The notes below the pieces were generated by a model, which was not told the origin of the DNA, searched no databases, and saw only the letters and a program-made list of their open reading frames with translations. Of a stretch of DNA of 64,000 bases, positions 52,860-64,000 are shown in pieces (within the stretch, counting starts at the first letter, position 1; each line of letters begins with the position of its first letter). The stretch is from CAZUCE01 sp964619265 (GTDB lineage: Bacteria; Planctomycetota; UBA1135; GCA-002686595): positions 1-64,000 of the forward strand of contig CAZUCE010000018.1 in the NCBI GenBank assembly GCA_964619265.1. Reading direction: 5' to 3'. Position numbers and translations under genes: made by a program.

Positions 52860-53780
52860 TCACGCAACCGTCTGAAATGCCTCCGCTTCGGCCAGCATGC
52901 AACGGGCGCTCCCGCCGCCCACGGTCTCGATCGTTCCCAGCTCCGCGTCCACCACCCGTCCCAGCTCTTCGAGCTGAGCCGGCCTGAGCGCCCGGCGGGC
53001 CCGGGAACTCATCACCCAGGCCGCCGCGTCCCGGACTCGGACCCGGAGGGTGTTGCCGCAAAACTCTGCTAGCTGAGTCAAATCCAGCTCGCAGACCCGG
53101 CGCCCACCAGCGGCCAGCTCCCCCGCCACCCGCTCCCGGTCCGCCGCTACCACGGCCTGGGGGCACCAAACCGCCCCAGCCGAAGCCCGGGCCCCTCCGG
53201 CCACCGACAGCAGCACGTTGGTGTGATAGACCGCCACGCCCCGGAATTCCGTGTCGAACAACACCGGCCGATAGCCCATCCGCTCGCACCATTCGCGCAC
53301 CAGTCCCTCGTCGGTGCGTTGGGAGCGACCGGCGAAGGCAACTCGGGCTTCCCGGTCCAGCACCAAGCTCCCGGTGCCTTCCAGGAATCGCTGGTCCGCC
53401 TCGCGAGCCGTCAGATCCCAAACCTCGCGCGCACCGACCCGCTCCTGAATCGCCTCGATCAAATCGGCCCGCCGCTCGATCCGGCGAACCGGGTTCGCCA
53501 TTGGATACAGCACCAACGTGCCGCAGGCGTGAGTCGAGAACCAGTTGTTCAGGAAGACCGCATCGACAGCACGCGAGTCTTGGGGCTCGTCCAGAACGTC
53601 GAGTTCGGCGCCGGCGGCGCGCAGATTCGCCACCAGTCCTTCGAACTCAGCTGCCGCAGCCGCGCGAGGCGAGCCGTCTTCCTGCGCGATGTGCGCGGTT
53701 TGAAAGACGTTCGTGCGCGCGGCTTCGAGATCGAGCCCGAAACCGCGCGGGCGCAGCAGCAAGAGCCGCTCGGCGGTCAT
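52860..53780 (-). CDS. Arginine deiminase-related hydrolase, CtlX-like
   Basis: A 306-residue enzyme of the amidinotransferase/arginine deiminase superfamily. DAVFLNNWFSTH is the CtlX-family hallmark, and the catalytic residues line up: Glu134 in FLEGTGS, His186 in VYHTNV and Cys294 in GGGSARCML. Relatives hydrolyse citrulline to ornithine or act on arginine-like ureido or guanidino groups. It is coupled to the upstream DPP-IV gene: the ATG overlaps that stop as ATGA. The exact substrate is not proven. Confidence 0.85.
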   Translation of the reverse strand: MTAERLLLLRPRGFGLDLEAARTNVFQTAHIAQEDGSPRAAAAAEFEGLVANLRAAGAELDVLDEPQDSRAVDAVFLNNWFSTHACGTLVLYPMANPVRRIERRADLIEAIQERVGAREVWDLTAREADQRFLEGTGSLVLDREARVAFAGRSQRTDEGLVREWCERMGYRPVLFDTEFRGVAVYHTNVLLSVAGGARASAGAVWCPQAVVAADRERVAGELAAGGRRVCELDLTQLAEFCGNTLRVRVRDAAAWVMSSRARRALRPAQLEELGRVVDAELGTIETVGGGSARCMLAEAEAFQTVA

Positions 53781-55969
53781 CGCCCGAGCAAGTGCTCTTC
53801 GATCGCTTCCCAGTTAAATCGCGTCCGGTGCGGACTACCGACGCCGTGTCGCCAGCCCGGGTACAGCATCAGACTGAAGTCGGTCTGGCCGGCTTGCTGA
53901 AGCTCCGAAATGAGCTGGATCGAGTTCTGCAGGTGAACGTTGTCGTCGATCGTGCCGTGCAGAATGGCCAGGTGCCCGTTCAAGTTCCCAGCCGCCCCAA
54001 GCACCGAGGTCTTCGCATATCCGTCGGGATTTAACTGCGGCGTGCTCATGTAGCGTTCGGTGTAGATGGTGTCGTACAGACGCCAATCGTGAACCCCCGC
54101 ACCCGCCAGCCCGAGCGCAAATCGATCGGAGTGGGTCAGCGCATAGGCCGACATGAATCCGCCGTAGCTCCAACCCGTAATGCCCACGTGGTCCGCATCG
54201 GCTCCGAGATTCGCCACCGCCCAGTCGACCGAGTCTTCCAAATCGCGCAACTCCTGCACGCCGAGTTGCAAGTAGCACAATTCGGTGTGCGCCTGGCCCC
54301 GGCCGGAAGCGGTCCGCACATTCACACGCAGGACCATCACGCCTTCTTGGGCCAGGAATTGATTCCAAGCCGAAACGCGCCAACTATTGCGCACGGTCGG
54401 AGCATCGGGACCCGAATAGATGTCAAGCAGCAGGGGAGCCGGCGCGCCGGAACTCGGGGAACCAGTCAAAGGGCGCATCACGCTCGCGTCGAGCGGATAG
54501 CCATCACGCGCGGGAATTTCGATCAGTTCCCAGCCGGCGTAGGGCATCGCCGGGTCCAGCGTGTCGCTCGACACCTCGCGCAGCACCTCGCCGGTGCGGC
54601 CATCGCACAAGACCGTGCGCGGGGGCGTGGAAACACTGGAGAACCGATCGAGGAAGAACGCTTGGTCCGGACTCCAGGTAAGCGAGTGGGAGCCCGTTCC
54701 CATAGTCAGCCGCTGGGGCCCGGGCGACCCTTCGCCCAAGACCGCGAGAGCTGTCCGGTAAAAATTGCGATCCACCGCTCCGTGCTGGGTGCCCTCGAAC
54801 AAGATCTCACCGGCTTCTTCGTCGATGTCGACCACCGAACGAACCTGCCACTCACCGGCGGTCACCGGGCCAAGCAGTTTTCCGCCGCGTTCGTATAGGT
54901 ACAGATGGTTGTAGCCGGTGCGCTCGGAGCGCCACAGGAACCGGCCGTCCTCGAGCCAGATCGGCGAGCGCGGGCGGTTGACCCAGGTCTGCGATTCCTC
55001 GCGGATCCAAAGCTCGCCTTCGCCGGTCACCGGGTCGACCGCGTGCAGCTCGGCCCAGGTTTGAATGCGATCTTGGATCGTGACCAGCAGCGTGGCACCG
55101 TCTTCGGTCCACGCGACGCGCACAATCAGCCCATCGCGAGGCATGCCATCCAGCTTTACGCCCCGCATGGTCCCGGCCGCCGCGTCGTAAATGGACAGCT
55201 CGACCGTCGGATTCGCGTCCCCGGACTTTGGGTAGCGCAGGGTCTCGAGATCCACGCCGCGATCGGTGTCGAGGGTCCCCTCAGGGACGAAGTCGATGAT
55301 CGGAAAGCTGCGCACGCGATGCTCCTCGAGGGTGAGAAACGCAAGCAGCGGATCCACCGGGCTCCACCAGTGAGCTTGGAAGTTACCCCGCCCGTAAATT
55401 TCCTCCTGGTAGACCCAATCGAGCAATCCGTCCAAGACGTCCGGATCCCCGTCACTTGTGACGGCGCTCACCCGCGGGCGCTTGCCGGTCAGGTCGGCCA
55501 CCCACAGATCGCCGGCTTCGACCCAGCTCAAGAACTTCCCCGCCGGGTGAGCCTGTCCTTCGCGGATGCGATCGGCGCTCGCATGCAGCTGCGTGGAATC
55601 CTCGGCTCCCGGCTCACGAATCGAAATCTGATACGGCGGCCTCGAGCCGCCCCAATTCACCTCCAGTTCATCCGAGTCGTCCGCGGAGACCTCGCCCGAA
55701 CTCGACTCCGCGGGCGCCTCGGCCAGCTCCCAGGTCGCCGGGTCGCGGAGCTCGGCTCCGTCGTCCGAACCGATCCGAAGCAGACCGTCGTCCGTCCACC
55801 GCACCCGCGGTCCGCGTTCGACCACCGCAAGGCGCTCGCCGAGGCTTTCGATCGTGCGACGCGGGGGCCCCTCGCCTTGGACGTTCCCCCGGGTCTGTTG
55901 GGTGGCAGCCTGGGGCGGAAGCGCGAGCGGCGCGCAGGAGAACAGGGCGAGAGAAAACAGGAGCGACAT
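53777..55969 (-). CDS. Exported dipeptidyl peptidase IV / prolyl oligopeptidase family (S9B)
   Basis: A secreted serine peptidase, 730 residues, with a signal peptide (MSLLFSLALFSCAPLALPP; the cysteine might be a lipid site). Residues 60-480 form the beta-propeller with WVYQEEIYGR and W-SP repeats, containing the EE dipeptide that binds a substrate N-terminus in DPP-IV. The C-terminal alpha/beta hydrolase has nucleophile Ser601 in GWSYGG, Asp675 in TIDDNVH and His708 in GWRHG. The frame opens to 56233, but the ATG at 55969 matches the signal peptide. It overlaps the CtlX-like gene by ATGA and is divergent from the asparaginase gene. Confidence 0.9.
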   Translation of the reverse strand: MSLLFSLALFSCAPLALPPQAATQQTRGNVQGEGPPRRTIESLGERLAVVERGPRVRWTDDGLLRIGSDDGAELRDPATWELAEAPAESSSGEVSADDSDELEVNWGGSRPPYQISIREPGAEDSTQLHASADRIREGQAHPAGKFLSWVEAGDLWVADLTGKRPRVSAVTSDGDPDVLDGLLDWVYQEEIYGRGNFQAHWWSPVDPLLAFLTLEEHRVRSFPIIDFVPEGTLDTDRGVDLETLRYPKSGDANPTVELSIYDAAAGTMRGVKLDGMPRDGLIVRVAWTEDGATLLVTIQDRIQTWAELHAVDPVTGEGELWIREESQTWVNRPRSPIWLEDGRFLWRSERTGYNHLYLYERGGKLLGPVTAGEWQVRSVVDIDEEAGEILFEGTQHGAVDRNFYRTALAVLGEGSPGPQRLTMGTGSHSLTWSPDQAFFLDRFSSVSTPPRTVLCDGRTGEVLREVSSDTLDPAMPYAGWELIEIPARDGYPLDASVMRPLTGSPSSGAPAPLLLDIYSGPDAPTVRNSWRVSAWNQFLAQEGVMVLRVNVRTASGRGQAHTELCYLQLGVQELRDLEDSVDWAVANLGADADHVGITGWSYGGFMSAYALTHSDRFALGLAGAGVHDWRLYDTIYTERYMSTPQLNPDGYAKTSVLGAAGNLNGHLAILHGTIDDNVHLQNSIQLISELQQAGQTDFSLMLYPGWRHGVGSPHRTRFNWEAIEEHLLGR

Positions 55970-56092
55970 GAACGAGGGAGAGGAAGAAGGTGGAAAAGGA
56001 CGACCTTGGGCCCTGGGTTGTAGCCTCACGGACCCTGTTCCTGGAACCACCGAAGCTCTCGAAGCTCCGTCCCGAACGTCCACCGAGCCTCC

Positions 56093-57172
56093 ATGCCCAC
56101 CCATCGCCGTCGATTCCTCACTTCTGCCGCCCTGGCCGGAGCCGCGCTGCCCTTCGCCCGCCTCGCGTCCGCGCGGGCCGAAGAGCCCATCCCCGATGCC
56201 TTTCGTGACCAGGTCGATGAGGGCAACGCCCATCGCGGGCCCGCGGCCATCGGCTCAGGCAACGCCCTGCGCAGCGTGGATCGGGCCGCCAGTTTGATGG
56301 AAGCTGGAACCGATCCCCTCGACTCGGTCGTCGCGGGCGTCAGCTTGGTCGAGAACGACCCGAACGACCAAAGCGTCGGGTTGGGCGGCCTGCCCAACGC
56401 CGAAGGCGTCGTTCAGCTCGACGCCTCCTGCATGCACGGGCCGACCCACGCAGCCGGCGCGGTCGGCGCGATCGAGGGCATCCAGAACCCGGCTCAGGTT
56501 GCGTTGCTGGTGCTCAAGAAAACCCGGCACGTGATGCTCGTCGGCGAAGGCGCGAAGCGCTTTGCCCTGTCCCAGGGCTTCCGCGAAACCAACCTGCTCA
56601 CCGAATCCTCCCGCCGCGCTTTCGAGTCCTGGCGCGCTTCCTTGAATCCCCGCGACAACTGGCTTGACCCGAACCAGCAGCTCGGAACCGAGGGCGCACT
56701 CGAGATTCCCTACACCACCGGAACGATTCACTGCTCGGGCCTCGACAAGGCCGGTCACATGGGCTCGGTCACGTCGACCAGCGGGCTGTCCTGGAAGATC
56801 CCCGGCCGCGTCGGTGACTCGCCGATCGTCGGCGCCGGCATGTACCTGGACAACGAAGTGGGCTCGGCCGGCGCCACCGGCCTCGGCGAGGCGGTCATCC
56901 AAACGTGCGGGGCGAACACGATCGTGCACCTGATGGAGTCTGGTCTTTCACCGACCCAAGCCTGCCTGACCGCCCTGCGACGCATCGTGGAGCGAACCCG
57001 TCGCCCTCACCTGCTCGGCGAGGACGGTCTGCCGAACTTCCAGGTCGTCTACTACGCCCTGCGCAAGGACGGCGCCTACGGCAGCGCGAGCCTCAAGCCC
57101 GGCGGGACCTTCTCGGTCAAGGCCGGTGGCGACGCACGCAAGCTGAACTCCGTGCCGCTGCTCGGGAACTGA
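56093..57172 (+). CDS. Tat-exported N4-(beta-GlcNAc)-L-asparaginase-family (Ntn) hydrolase
   Basis: A 359-residue glycosylasparaginase/isoaspartyl-aminopeptidase-type enzyme. The N-terminus RRRFLTSAALAGAAL is a twin-arginine-type signal. Self-cleavage should occur at Gly210-Thr211 in TTGTIHCSG, giving a new Thr nucleophile; the scissile residue is Gly as in type III asparaginases, not Asp as in human AGA. STSGLSWKIPGRVGDSPI is the highly conserved substrate-binding segment (Arg and Asp), and GAGMYLDNEVGSAGATGLGE follows. It probably removes Asn from glycans or peptides outside the cytoplasm. It ends in a convergent gap with the DUF1573 gene. Confidence 0.9.
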   Translation: MPTHRRRFLTSAALAGAALPFARLASARAEEPIPDAFRDQVDEGNAHRGPAAIGSGNALRSVDRAASLMEAGTDPLDSVVAGVSLVENDPNDQSVGLGGLPNAEGVVQLDASCMHGPTHAAGAVGAIEGIQNPAQVALLVLKKTRHVMLVGEGAKRFALSQGFRETNLLTESSRRAFESWRASLNPRDNWLDPNQQLGTEGALEIPYTTGTIHCSGLDKAGHMGSVTSTSGLSWKIPGRVGDSPIVGAGMYLDNEVGSAGATGLGEAVIQTCGANTIVHLMESGLSPTQACLTALRRIVERTRRPHLLGEDGLPNFQVVYYALRKDGAYGSASLKPGGTFSVKAGGDARKLNSVPLLGN

Positions 57173-57216
57173 TCAGCCCGGTCGCTTGGGCCCACCTGAA
57201 TCGAAGATTCACGAGA

Positions 57217-57251
57217 ACGGCCCGCCGGAACTTGGCGTTCCGGCGGGCCGT
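57217..57251. terminator. 15-bp perfect hairpin in a convergent gap
   Basis: Bases 57217-57231 pair perfectly with 57237-57251 (five-base loop TTGGC), between the converging asparaginase and DUF1573 stops. On the plus strand CGCCCGTTCTGTTCT follows; on the minus strand a weak T-rich stretch. It is a likely bidirectional terminator, of the same size and shape as the hairpin at 10610-10644. Confidence 0.65.
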
Positions 57252-57347
57252 CGCCCGTTCTGTTCTGGGTCCAGTCGATAGGGCCGTTTGGTCCGGTCAG
57301 CTCGACCGGGCCTGTGGTCCTGACGACCCCGGCCCGGGTCGACCCAG

Positions 57348-58853
57348 CTATTCGCCCTGCTTGACCGGCGGAGCGACGGCCGGGCGCGTTTGGGGCGCCG
57401 AGATTGAGTTGCGGCAAACGCCAGAGAACGGCACCGAGACAACATCCTTGGTCGGGTGTCCGACGGCCACCTGAACGGTGCCACCGAACGGACCGGCCAT
57501 CGTGTCGGGCAGGTTTTCAATCACCAGGGTCACCTGGAAATTGCCGTCCTCGAGGACGGTCGCCGTCGCGGACGCATGCTCCTTCCAGAGCTCGACTTCC
57601 TTTTCGACGCGACCTTCGACCGTCACGGGCACGGTGCCCGGACGGAACTCAGGGTCGTGGATCTCGAGGGTGAAGCTGCGCTCGACCCTTTGGCCGGGGG
57701 GCACAATGCCCATCGAGAGGTAGAACGGATTCGCGGTGACCAGGCCCTGAATCTGAGCCATCGCGGTCATCGTGACTTCGTGCATCTTGGGCTGCCCGGC
57801 TTCGTCGAGCTGATCGCCGGCGAGCGGCACGTCGGTAATCAGGTTGATCGGACCGTTCCAGCGCTGCTGCTCAGGTGCATCGGAAGTCAGACGACCGGTG
57901 ATCGTCCAAGTTTTGGCGCGCCCATCGGCATCCGGTTCGATCGGAGTCAGGTCGACCTCGAGCCACGGGGTGTGCGTGAACACCTGCTCGTCCACTCGCA
58001 AGGAGAACGCGTCGAGGATCGGGCTCGAGACGGTCAGCTGGGATTCCTTCTCGGTGCCTACGCGAACCGATTCAAAGTTCATGAAGGCCGTCGGCGAAAT
58101 CTCGAACATTTGCTGCACTTGAGCTTTGAGCGAGATCACGTCGGGCTGGACCGGGTCGTTCGAAAACAGCGAGACCGAGCCGGTCCAAGGGCCCTTCTTG
58201 CGGGTCGAGTCCACGCCGACATTGACCTGGAACGCGGCACCGGGCGGAATCGGGGTGTCCATGACGTAGGGCTCGAGCTCGCCACCCTCCCCCACCAGGA
58301 AGATCTCGGATTGGGTGCACCCGCAGGTGGCGCGGGCCGCGGAAATCACCAAGTCGCCTTCCCCCGTGTTCATCAGACTGATCTCGGTCCTCGCAATGGA
58401 GCCCTCGCGCAGGACGCCGAAGTCCTGGGAGGCCTGCTCGGCCGGGATCACCAGCTCGCCGATCGGTCCGGTCGGCGCTGTCGCGGCGGGCGGGGTCACC
58501 GGGTGCCCAGCGCCGGGGGCGACCGGACCAGCCGCCGGCGCCTGAGCCACCGAGGCCACAGCGGGAGCAGGAGCCGAACGGCCGGGCAGGCGAAGCTTGC
58601 TGAGGTCCTTCGAGCGCTCCAGGACCGCGGGGCGTCCGGCTCGCTGGGTCTTGAGGACCAACGGGCGTCCGGAGCGCTTGGTCTTGCCGTCGCGACCCGC
58701 CATTTTCGAATCAGCAGCCTCGAGCACGGCCGACTCGGTCTGAGCCTTGGCCTTTTCGACCTGGGTCATCACTTTGGCGGCGGGCGCGGCCTCAGCGCCC
58801 GCCTGCTGGGCGGCGACAAGGGAAAGCCCTAGAAGAGAGAGGGAAGCAAGCAT
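57348..58853 (-). CDS. Secreted DUF1573 protein (paralogue A)
   Basis: A 501-residue exported protein; residues 1-20 are a signal peptide (LASLSLLGLSLVAAQQAGA). Residues 20-130 are low-complexity (Ala/Pro/Lys/Arg). From about 137 (QASQDFGVLREGSIARTEISL) begins a DUF1573/ASH-like immunoglobulin-type domain holding the family's CGC motif (ATCGCTQSEIF) and PIPPGAAFQVNVGVDST. Further beta-rich repeats follow. DUF1573 is common in planctomycetes and Bacteroidetes and has no known activity; the two adjacent cysteines might bind metal or redox cofactors. It is followed on the same strand by a paralogue upstream at 59105. Confidence 0.82.
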   Translation of the reverse strand: MLASLSLLGLSLVAAQQAGAEAAPAAKVMTQVEKAKAQTESAVLEAADSKMAGRDGKTKRSGRPLVLKTQRAGRPAVLERSKDLSKLRLPGRSAPAPAVASVAQAPAAGPVAPGAGHPVTPPAATAPTGPIGELVIPAEQASQDFGVLREGSIARTEISLMNTGEGDLVISAARATCGCTQSEIFLVGEGGELEPYVMDTPIPPGAAFQVNVGVDSTRKKGPWTGSVSLFSNDPVQPDVISLKAQVQQMFEISPTAFMNFESVRVGTEKESQLTVSSPILDAFSLRVDEQVFTHTPWLEVDLTPIEPDADGRAKTWTITGRLTSDAPEQQRWNGPINLITDVPLAGDQLDEAGQPKMHEVTMTAMAQIQGLVTANPFYLSMGIVPPGQRVERSFTLEIHDPEFRPGTVPVTVEGRVEKEVELWKEHASATATVLEDGNFQVTLVIENLPDTMAGPFGGTVQVAVGHPTKDVVSVPFSGVCRNSISAPQTRPAVAPPVKQGE

Positions 58854-59104
58854 GGTGAGAGTTATGTCGGGGGTCTGGCCAGGGCGGCGGTAGGCCTCCC
58901 TGGGAGTGCGTGTTGGGCCTGGCTTTGCCCTACGGAACGCTCAAGCGAGTGAGAGCGATCGAATCGAGAAGAATCGGTACGGTCCGTCCCGGGCCACTAG
59001 GAGTGCCGAGGCCTCAAGGGATGAGCGTCGCTACCCACTCTAAACGACGTGGAGAACCGTTCGGTTTCCCCGATTTCATTCTGAGTCCCCCCCGCTCGCC
59101 CGGA

Positions 59105-60322
59105 TCAGCCCCCCAGGCTGGTGGCCTGGAGGCCAATCACCAGCTCGGGCTGGGCTTCCCGGTCCAGGTCCAGGACGATCCGGCCACGGATCAGGCCCCG
59201 CACGTCCCCCGGCAGCCCGTCGGTGCGGACCGTGATCGAGTAGGCGGCGAGCTCGGGCGCCTGACCGACGGGGCCGGATTCGCCCTGGGCGGCGGCGACC
59301 GGCTCGATTTCGACGGTGAAAAACTCGGTGACGTCCCGGTCGCCGCTGGTCACGTGGACCGTCGGGACGAGCTGCGCCAGATCCGGGACCTCGCCGTAGA
59401 CCGATATCCGGCCCGCAGCGGCCGAGACCTGGCCGGCCTTGAGCGAGCCCAGCGAAAGGCTCAGCGGCCGCGCTTCCGCAAGCCCAAGGATGTGGGCACG
59501 CACAATCGCTTCCCCCGAGTAATTCGCGCCGCCCGCTTCGGGATCTCGGCCCTCGCCCGCCAATTGGGCCCGCAAGGGAATGCGGTAGTTGCGATAGCCC
59601 GGCGCGAGCCCGATCCGCGTGGCGACCTGCAAGCGAAAGCGATCGCTGGACCCGTCCGGGCGCGGATCGATCGGCTCGAGGTCTAACTCAAGCTGGGCCT
59701 CGAGCAAGTCCGCGTCGAGCTCCAAAAAAACGGATGAGGCCTGCTCGAAGTCCTCCGCCAGTCGCAGCTCGATCTCGCCGCGCCCCGAGTTGGAGGAGAG
59801 CACCTGGCCAAGGTCTGAGAGCTCCGGCTCGGACACGAGCAGCCGGTGTACGTCGGCTTTGAGCGCGAGCTCGATGACACCGCCGTGGAATTCCCCGTAG
59901 AGCCCGATCGGCTTGGTTTGCTGGCCCGGTCGCCCGAGCGTCTCAAAGGTCGTGTCGAGCCACAGCTCGGTACCCGGCTGGAGCGGCTGGCCCAGCTCGT
60001 AGGACTCGCCGCCGTTCGCGAGCACCAGGTCGGCCGTGGTGCACCCGCAGCTCTTCTTGACATGCTCGATCGCCACCGGCCCCTGCCCCTCCACCGCGAG
60101 AGTGAACCGCTGTTTGAGCACCGCCCCCTCGAAGACCGCGCCGAAGTCGGCGGCCGGCGTCCGGGAGACGAGGCGTCCCATGACGTCCACGCGGCCACCG
60201 GCCAGGTCGATGGCCGCGCTCGATTCTGAGCGCGAACAACTCGAGGAGAAGAGGAGAAGGAGCAGGCCGAGCCCCGCGACCCAACGGTCGGCGGAGCCCT
60301 CGGGGGAGCGGGCAAGCATCAT
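59105..60322 (-). CDS. DUF1573 lipoprotein (paralogue B)
   Basis: A 405-residue lipoprotein with lipobox SSSC near residue 29 (LLLLLFSSSCSRS). It repeats the architecture of paralogue A: the DUF1573 hallmark HVKKSCGCTTADL, then PGTELWLDTTFETLGRPGQQ, and a second and third beta-rich region. The start is the first of two adjacent ATG codons (60322, 60319). The open frame runs on to 61993, but this part is antisense to the next two genes and not protein-like. It lies 251 bases upstream of paralogue A, in the same direction, so a gene duplication followed by divergence is likely. Confidence 0.82.
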   Translation of the reverse strand: MMLARSPEGSADRWVAGLGLLLLLFSSSCSRSESSAAIDLAGGRVDVMGRLVSRTPAADFGAVFEGAVLKQRFTLAVEGQGPVAIEHVKKSCGCTTADLVLANGGESYELGQPLQPGTELWLDTTFETLGRPGQQTKPIGLYGEFHGGVIELALKADVHRLLVSEPELSDLGQVLSSNSGRGEIELRLAEDFEQASSVFLELDADLLEAQLELDLEPIDPRPDGSSDRFRLQVATRIGLAPGYRNYRIPLRAQLAGEGRDPEAGGANYSGEAIVRAHILGLAEARPLSLSLGSLKAGQVSAAAGRISVYGEVPDLAQLVPTVHVTSGDRDVTEFFTVEIEPVAAAQGESGPVGQAPELAAYSITVRTDGLPGDVRGLIRGRIVLDLDREAQPELVIGLQATSLGG

Positions 60323-60565
60323 GGCGACCAAGCCTACGCACTGCGCACGCTCGCCGTGAGCGGCCGAAATCGGGACTTGCCGTTCAGTTTCTCGACCCGG
60401 GCCGGCCCCCCCCGAACCGGACTCACATGGTCTGCAGCGGCCTTCCAGCCCCCTAGCGTGGCTTCGAGCCCGATCGATCGCGGGTCTTTCCCAGCCCCTT
60501 CCGCAAACCTGGAATAGAATTTCTTTCGCGATCCGCTCCGGAGCGCCCTGATTCCCCCCGAGCCC

Positions 60566-61177
60566 ATGCTTTTTCAACGCCTCTTCGCGCCGTCCCTCGG
60601 CGTCCTCCTCGCTTTCTCGGCCGCCTCGTGCAAAGTCACTCCGCCGGAGCCGGAAGATTGGCTCCAGCTGGGTTTCCGCACCCCGGAGCAGGCGTTCCAT
60701 ACCTTCCAGGTTGCGCTCGCCAGCGACATGCCGGATCTGGAGTACCGCTGCCTCGGCACGTACTTCAAGCAGCAAAACAACGTCAACCAGCTTGCCTATC
60801 GGGCCTTCCGTGAGGATTTGCTGAGCGAGTTGCCTTGGCTCAGACACCTCGCCGAGGCCAAGGTCGTGGAAAGCCGCGAGCTCCCCGACGGCGCCTACCA
60901 GGTCCGCGCCCGGGTCGATTACCTCTGGAAGGTCGTCGACGTCGACTTCGTCCTGGCCCGCGAGGAGTACTACGAGATGTGGGCCGGCGACAAGCTGTGG
61001 CTCGACGACGCCGTGGTCTTCGACGAGGCGCTCTCGATCAGCGACGGGGACTCCGAAATGGTCCTGTCCGTTCCGCTTCCCAGCCCGATGCCCCCGCCCC
61101 CCGGGGATCAGGGTCTTTCCGAGGTCCGGGTCGGCAGCGAGTGGAAAATCCAGGCCTTCGAGCCCGTCGTCGAATAA
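60566..61177 (+). CDS. Small lipoprotein of unknown function
   Basis: A 203-residue lipoprotein; the lipobox is SAASC (Cys22) after a short hydrophobic core. The rest is acidic and helical: FRTPEQAFHTFQVALAS, YRAFREDLLSELPWLRHL and a beta-like stretch with ARVDYLWKVVDVDFVLAREEYYEMW. I do not recognise a family; a nuclear-transport-factor-2-like or SnoaL-type fold is possible from the pattern of one helical half and one beta half. It lies six bases upstream of PPDK on the same strand and may be co-transcribed. Confidence 0.6.
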   Translation: MLFQRLFAPSLGVLLAFSAASCKVTPPEPEDWLQLGFRTPEQAFHTFQVALASDMPDLEYRCLGTYFKQQNNVNQLAYRAFREDLLSELPWLRHLAEAKVVESRELPDGAYQVRARVDYLWKVVDVDFVLAREEYYEMWAGDKLWLDDAVVFDEALSISDGDSEMVLSVPLPSPMPPPPGDQGLSEVRVGSEWKIQAFEPVVE

Positions 61178-61183
61178 TGAAGG

Positions 61184-64000
<2,817 letters not shown>

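Overview
The window is a GC-rich, gene-dense bacterial chromosome segment. The gene set points to Planctomycetota or a close relative, but this is an inference. It rests on paired DUF1573 proteins with a CGCT motif, a SUMF1-fold lipoprotein, a sulfatase-like lipoprotein, HEAT+VWA and membrane-tethered HTH proteins, a Rho with a long low-complexity N-terminus, and weak or absent Shine-Dalgarno sites. There is no rRNA, CRISPR array, phage or insertion sequence. One tRNA gene is present (tRNA-Pro, CGG), and nearly all the space is chromosomal housekeeping and cell-envelope genes.

Layout. 1-4 kb: a phosphopantetheinyl transferase and guaB-guaA (GMP synthesis) on the minus strand. 4.2-10.6 kb: a plus-strand run of a GT4 glycosyltransferase, an AceE-like pyruvate dehydrogenase E1, a Nudix hydrolase and an SGNH hydrolase. 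10.7-25.2 kb: minus-strand genes for a secreted tandem-DM13 protein, a gliding-type ABC exporter operon (ATPase, permease, GldG, DUF4340) with a membrane glycosyltransferase, rho, tRNA-Pro, a HEAT-VWA protein and a large acidic membrane protein. 25.5-27.9 kb: a plus-strand trio of a histidine phosphatase, a P-loop kinase-like protein and a membrane protein. 28-33 kb: a sulfatase-like lipoprotein, selB, a YhcC-type radical SAM protein and a coiled-coil zinc-ribbon protein.

33.7-42.5 kb: rpoD and dnaG sit side by side. Then come rsmA, a SUMF1 lipoprotein and an OmpA lipoprotein, coupled by overlaps, and a membrane-anchored HTH protein. 43-56 kb: a long minus-strand block runs from a DPP-IV peptidase and a CtlX-like hydrolase into two PilB/GspE ATPases, PilT, PilC, a sensor histidine kinase and two CNNM/CorC-type proteins. 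56-64 kb: a Tat-exported asparaginase-family enzyme, two DUF1573 proteins, a small lipoprotein and pyruvate, phosphate dikinase, which is cut off by the window end.

How genes connect. Fourteen gene pairs overlap by exactly four bases (GTGA, ATGA or TTGA), so translational coupling is the main organising principle and also fixes many starts. The most unusual arrangement is the pilus-motor block, in which a sensor kinase and two CNNM-type proteins are coupled directly to pilC. No convincing new defence or mobile system was found. The best leads are this block, an unexplained 840-base gap before dnaG containing an intrinsic terminator, disordered additions on Rho, DnaG and PPDK, and sulfatase-like and FGE-like proteins that lack the expected catalytic residues.
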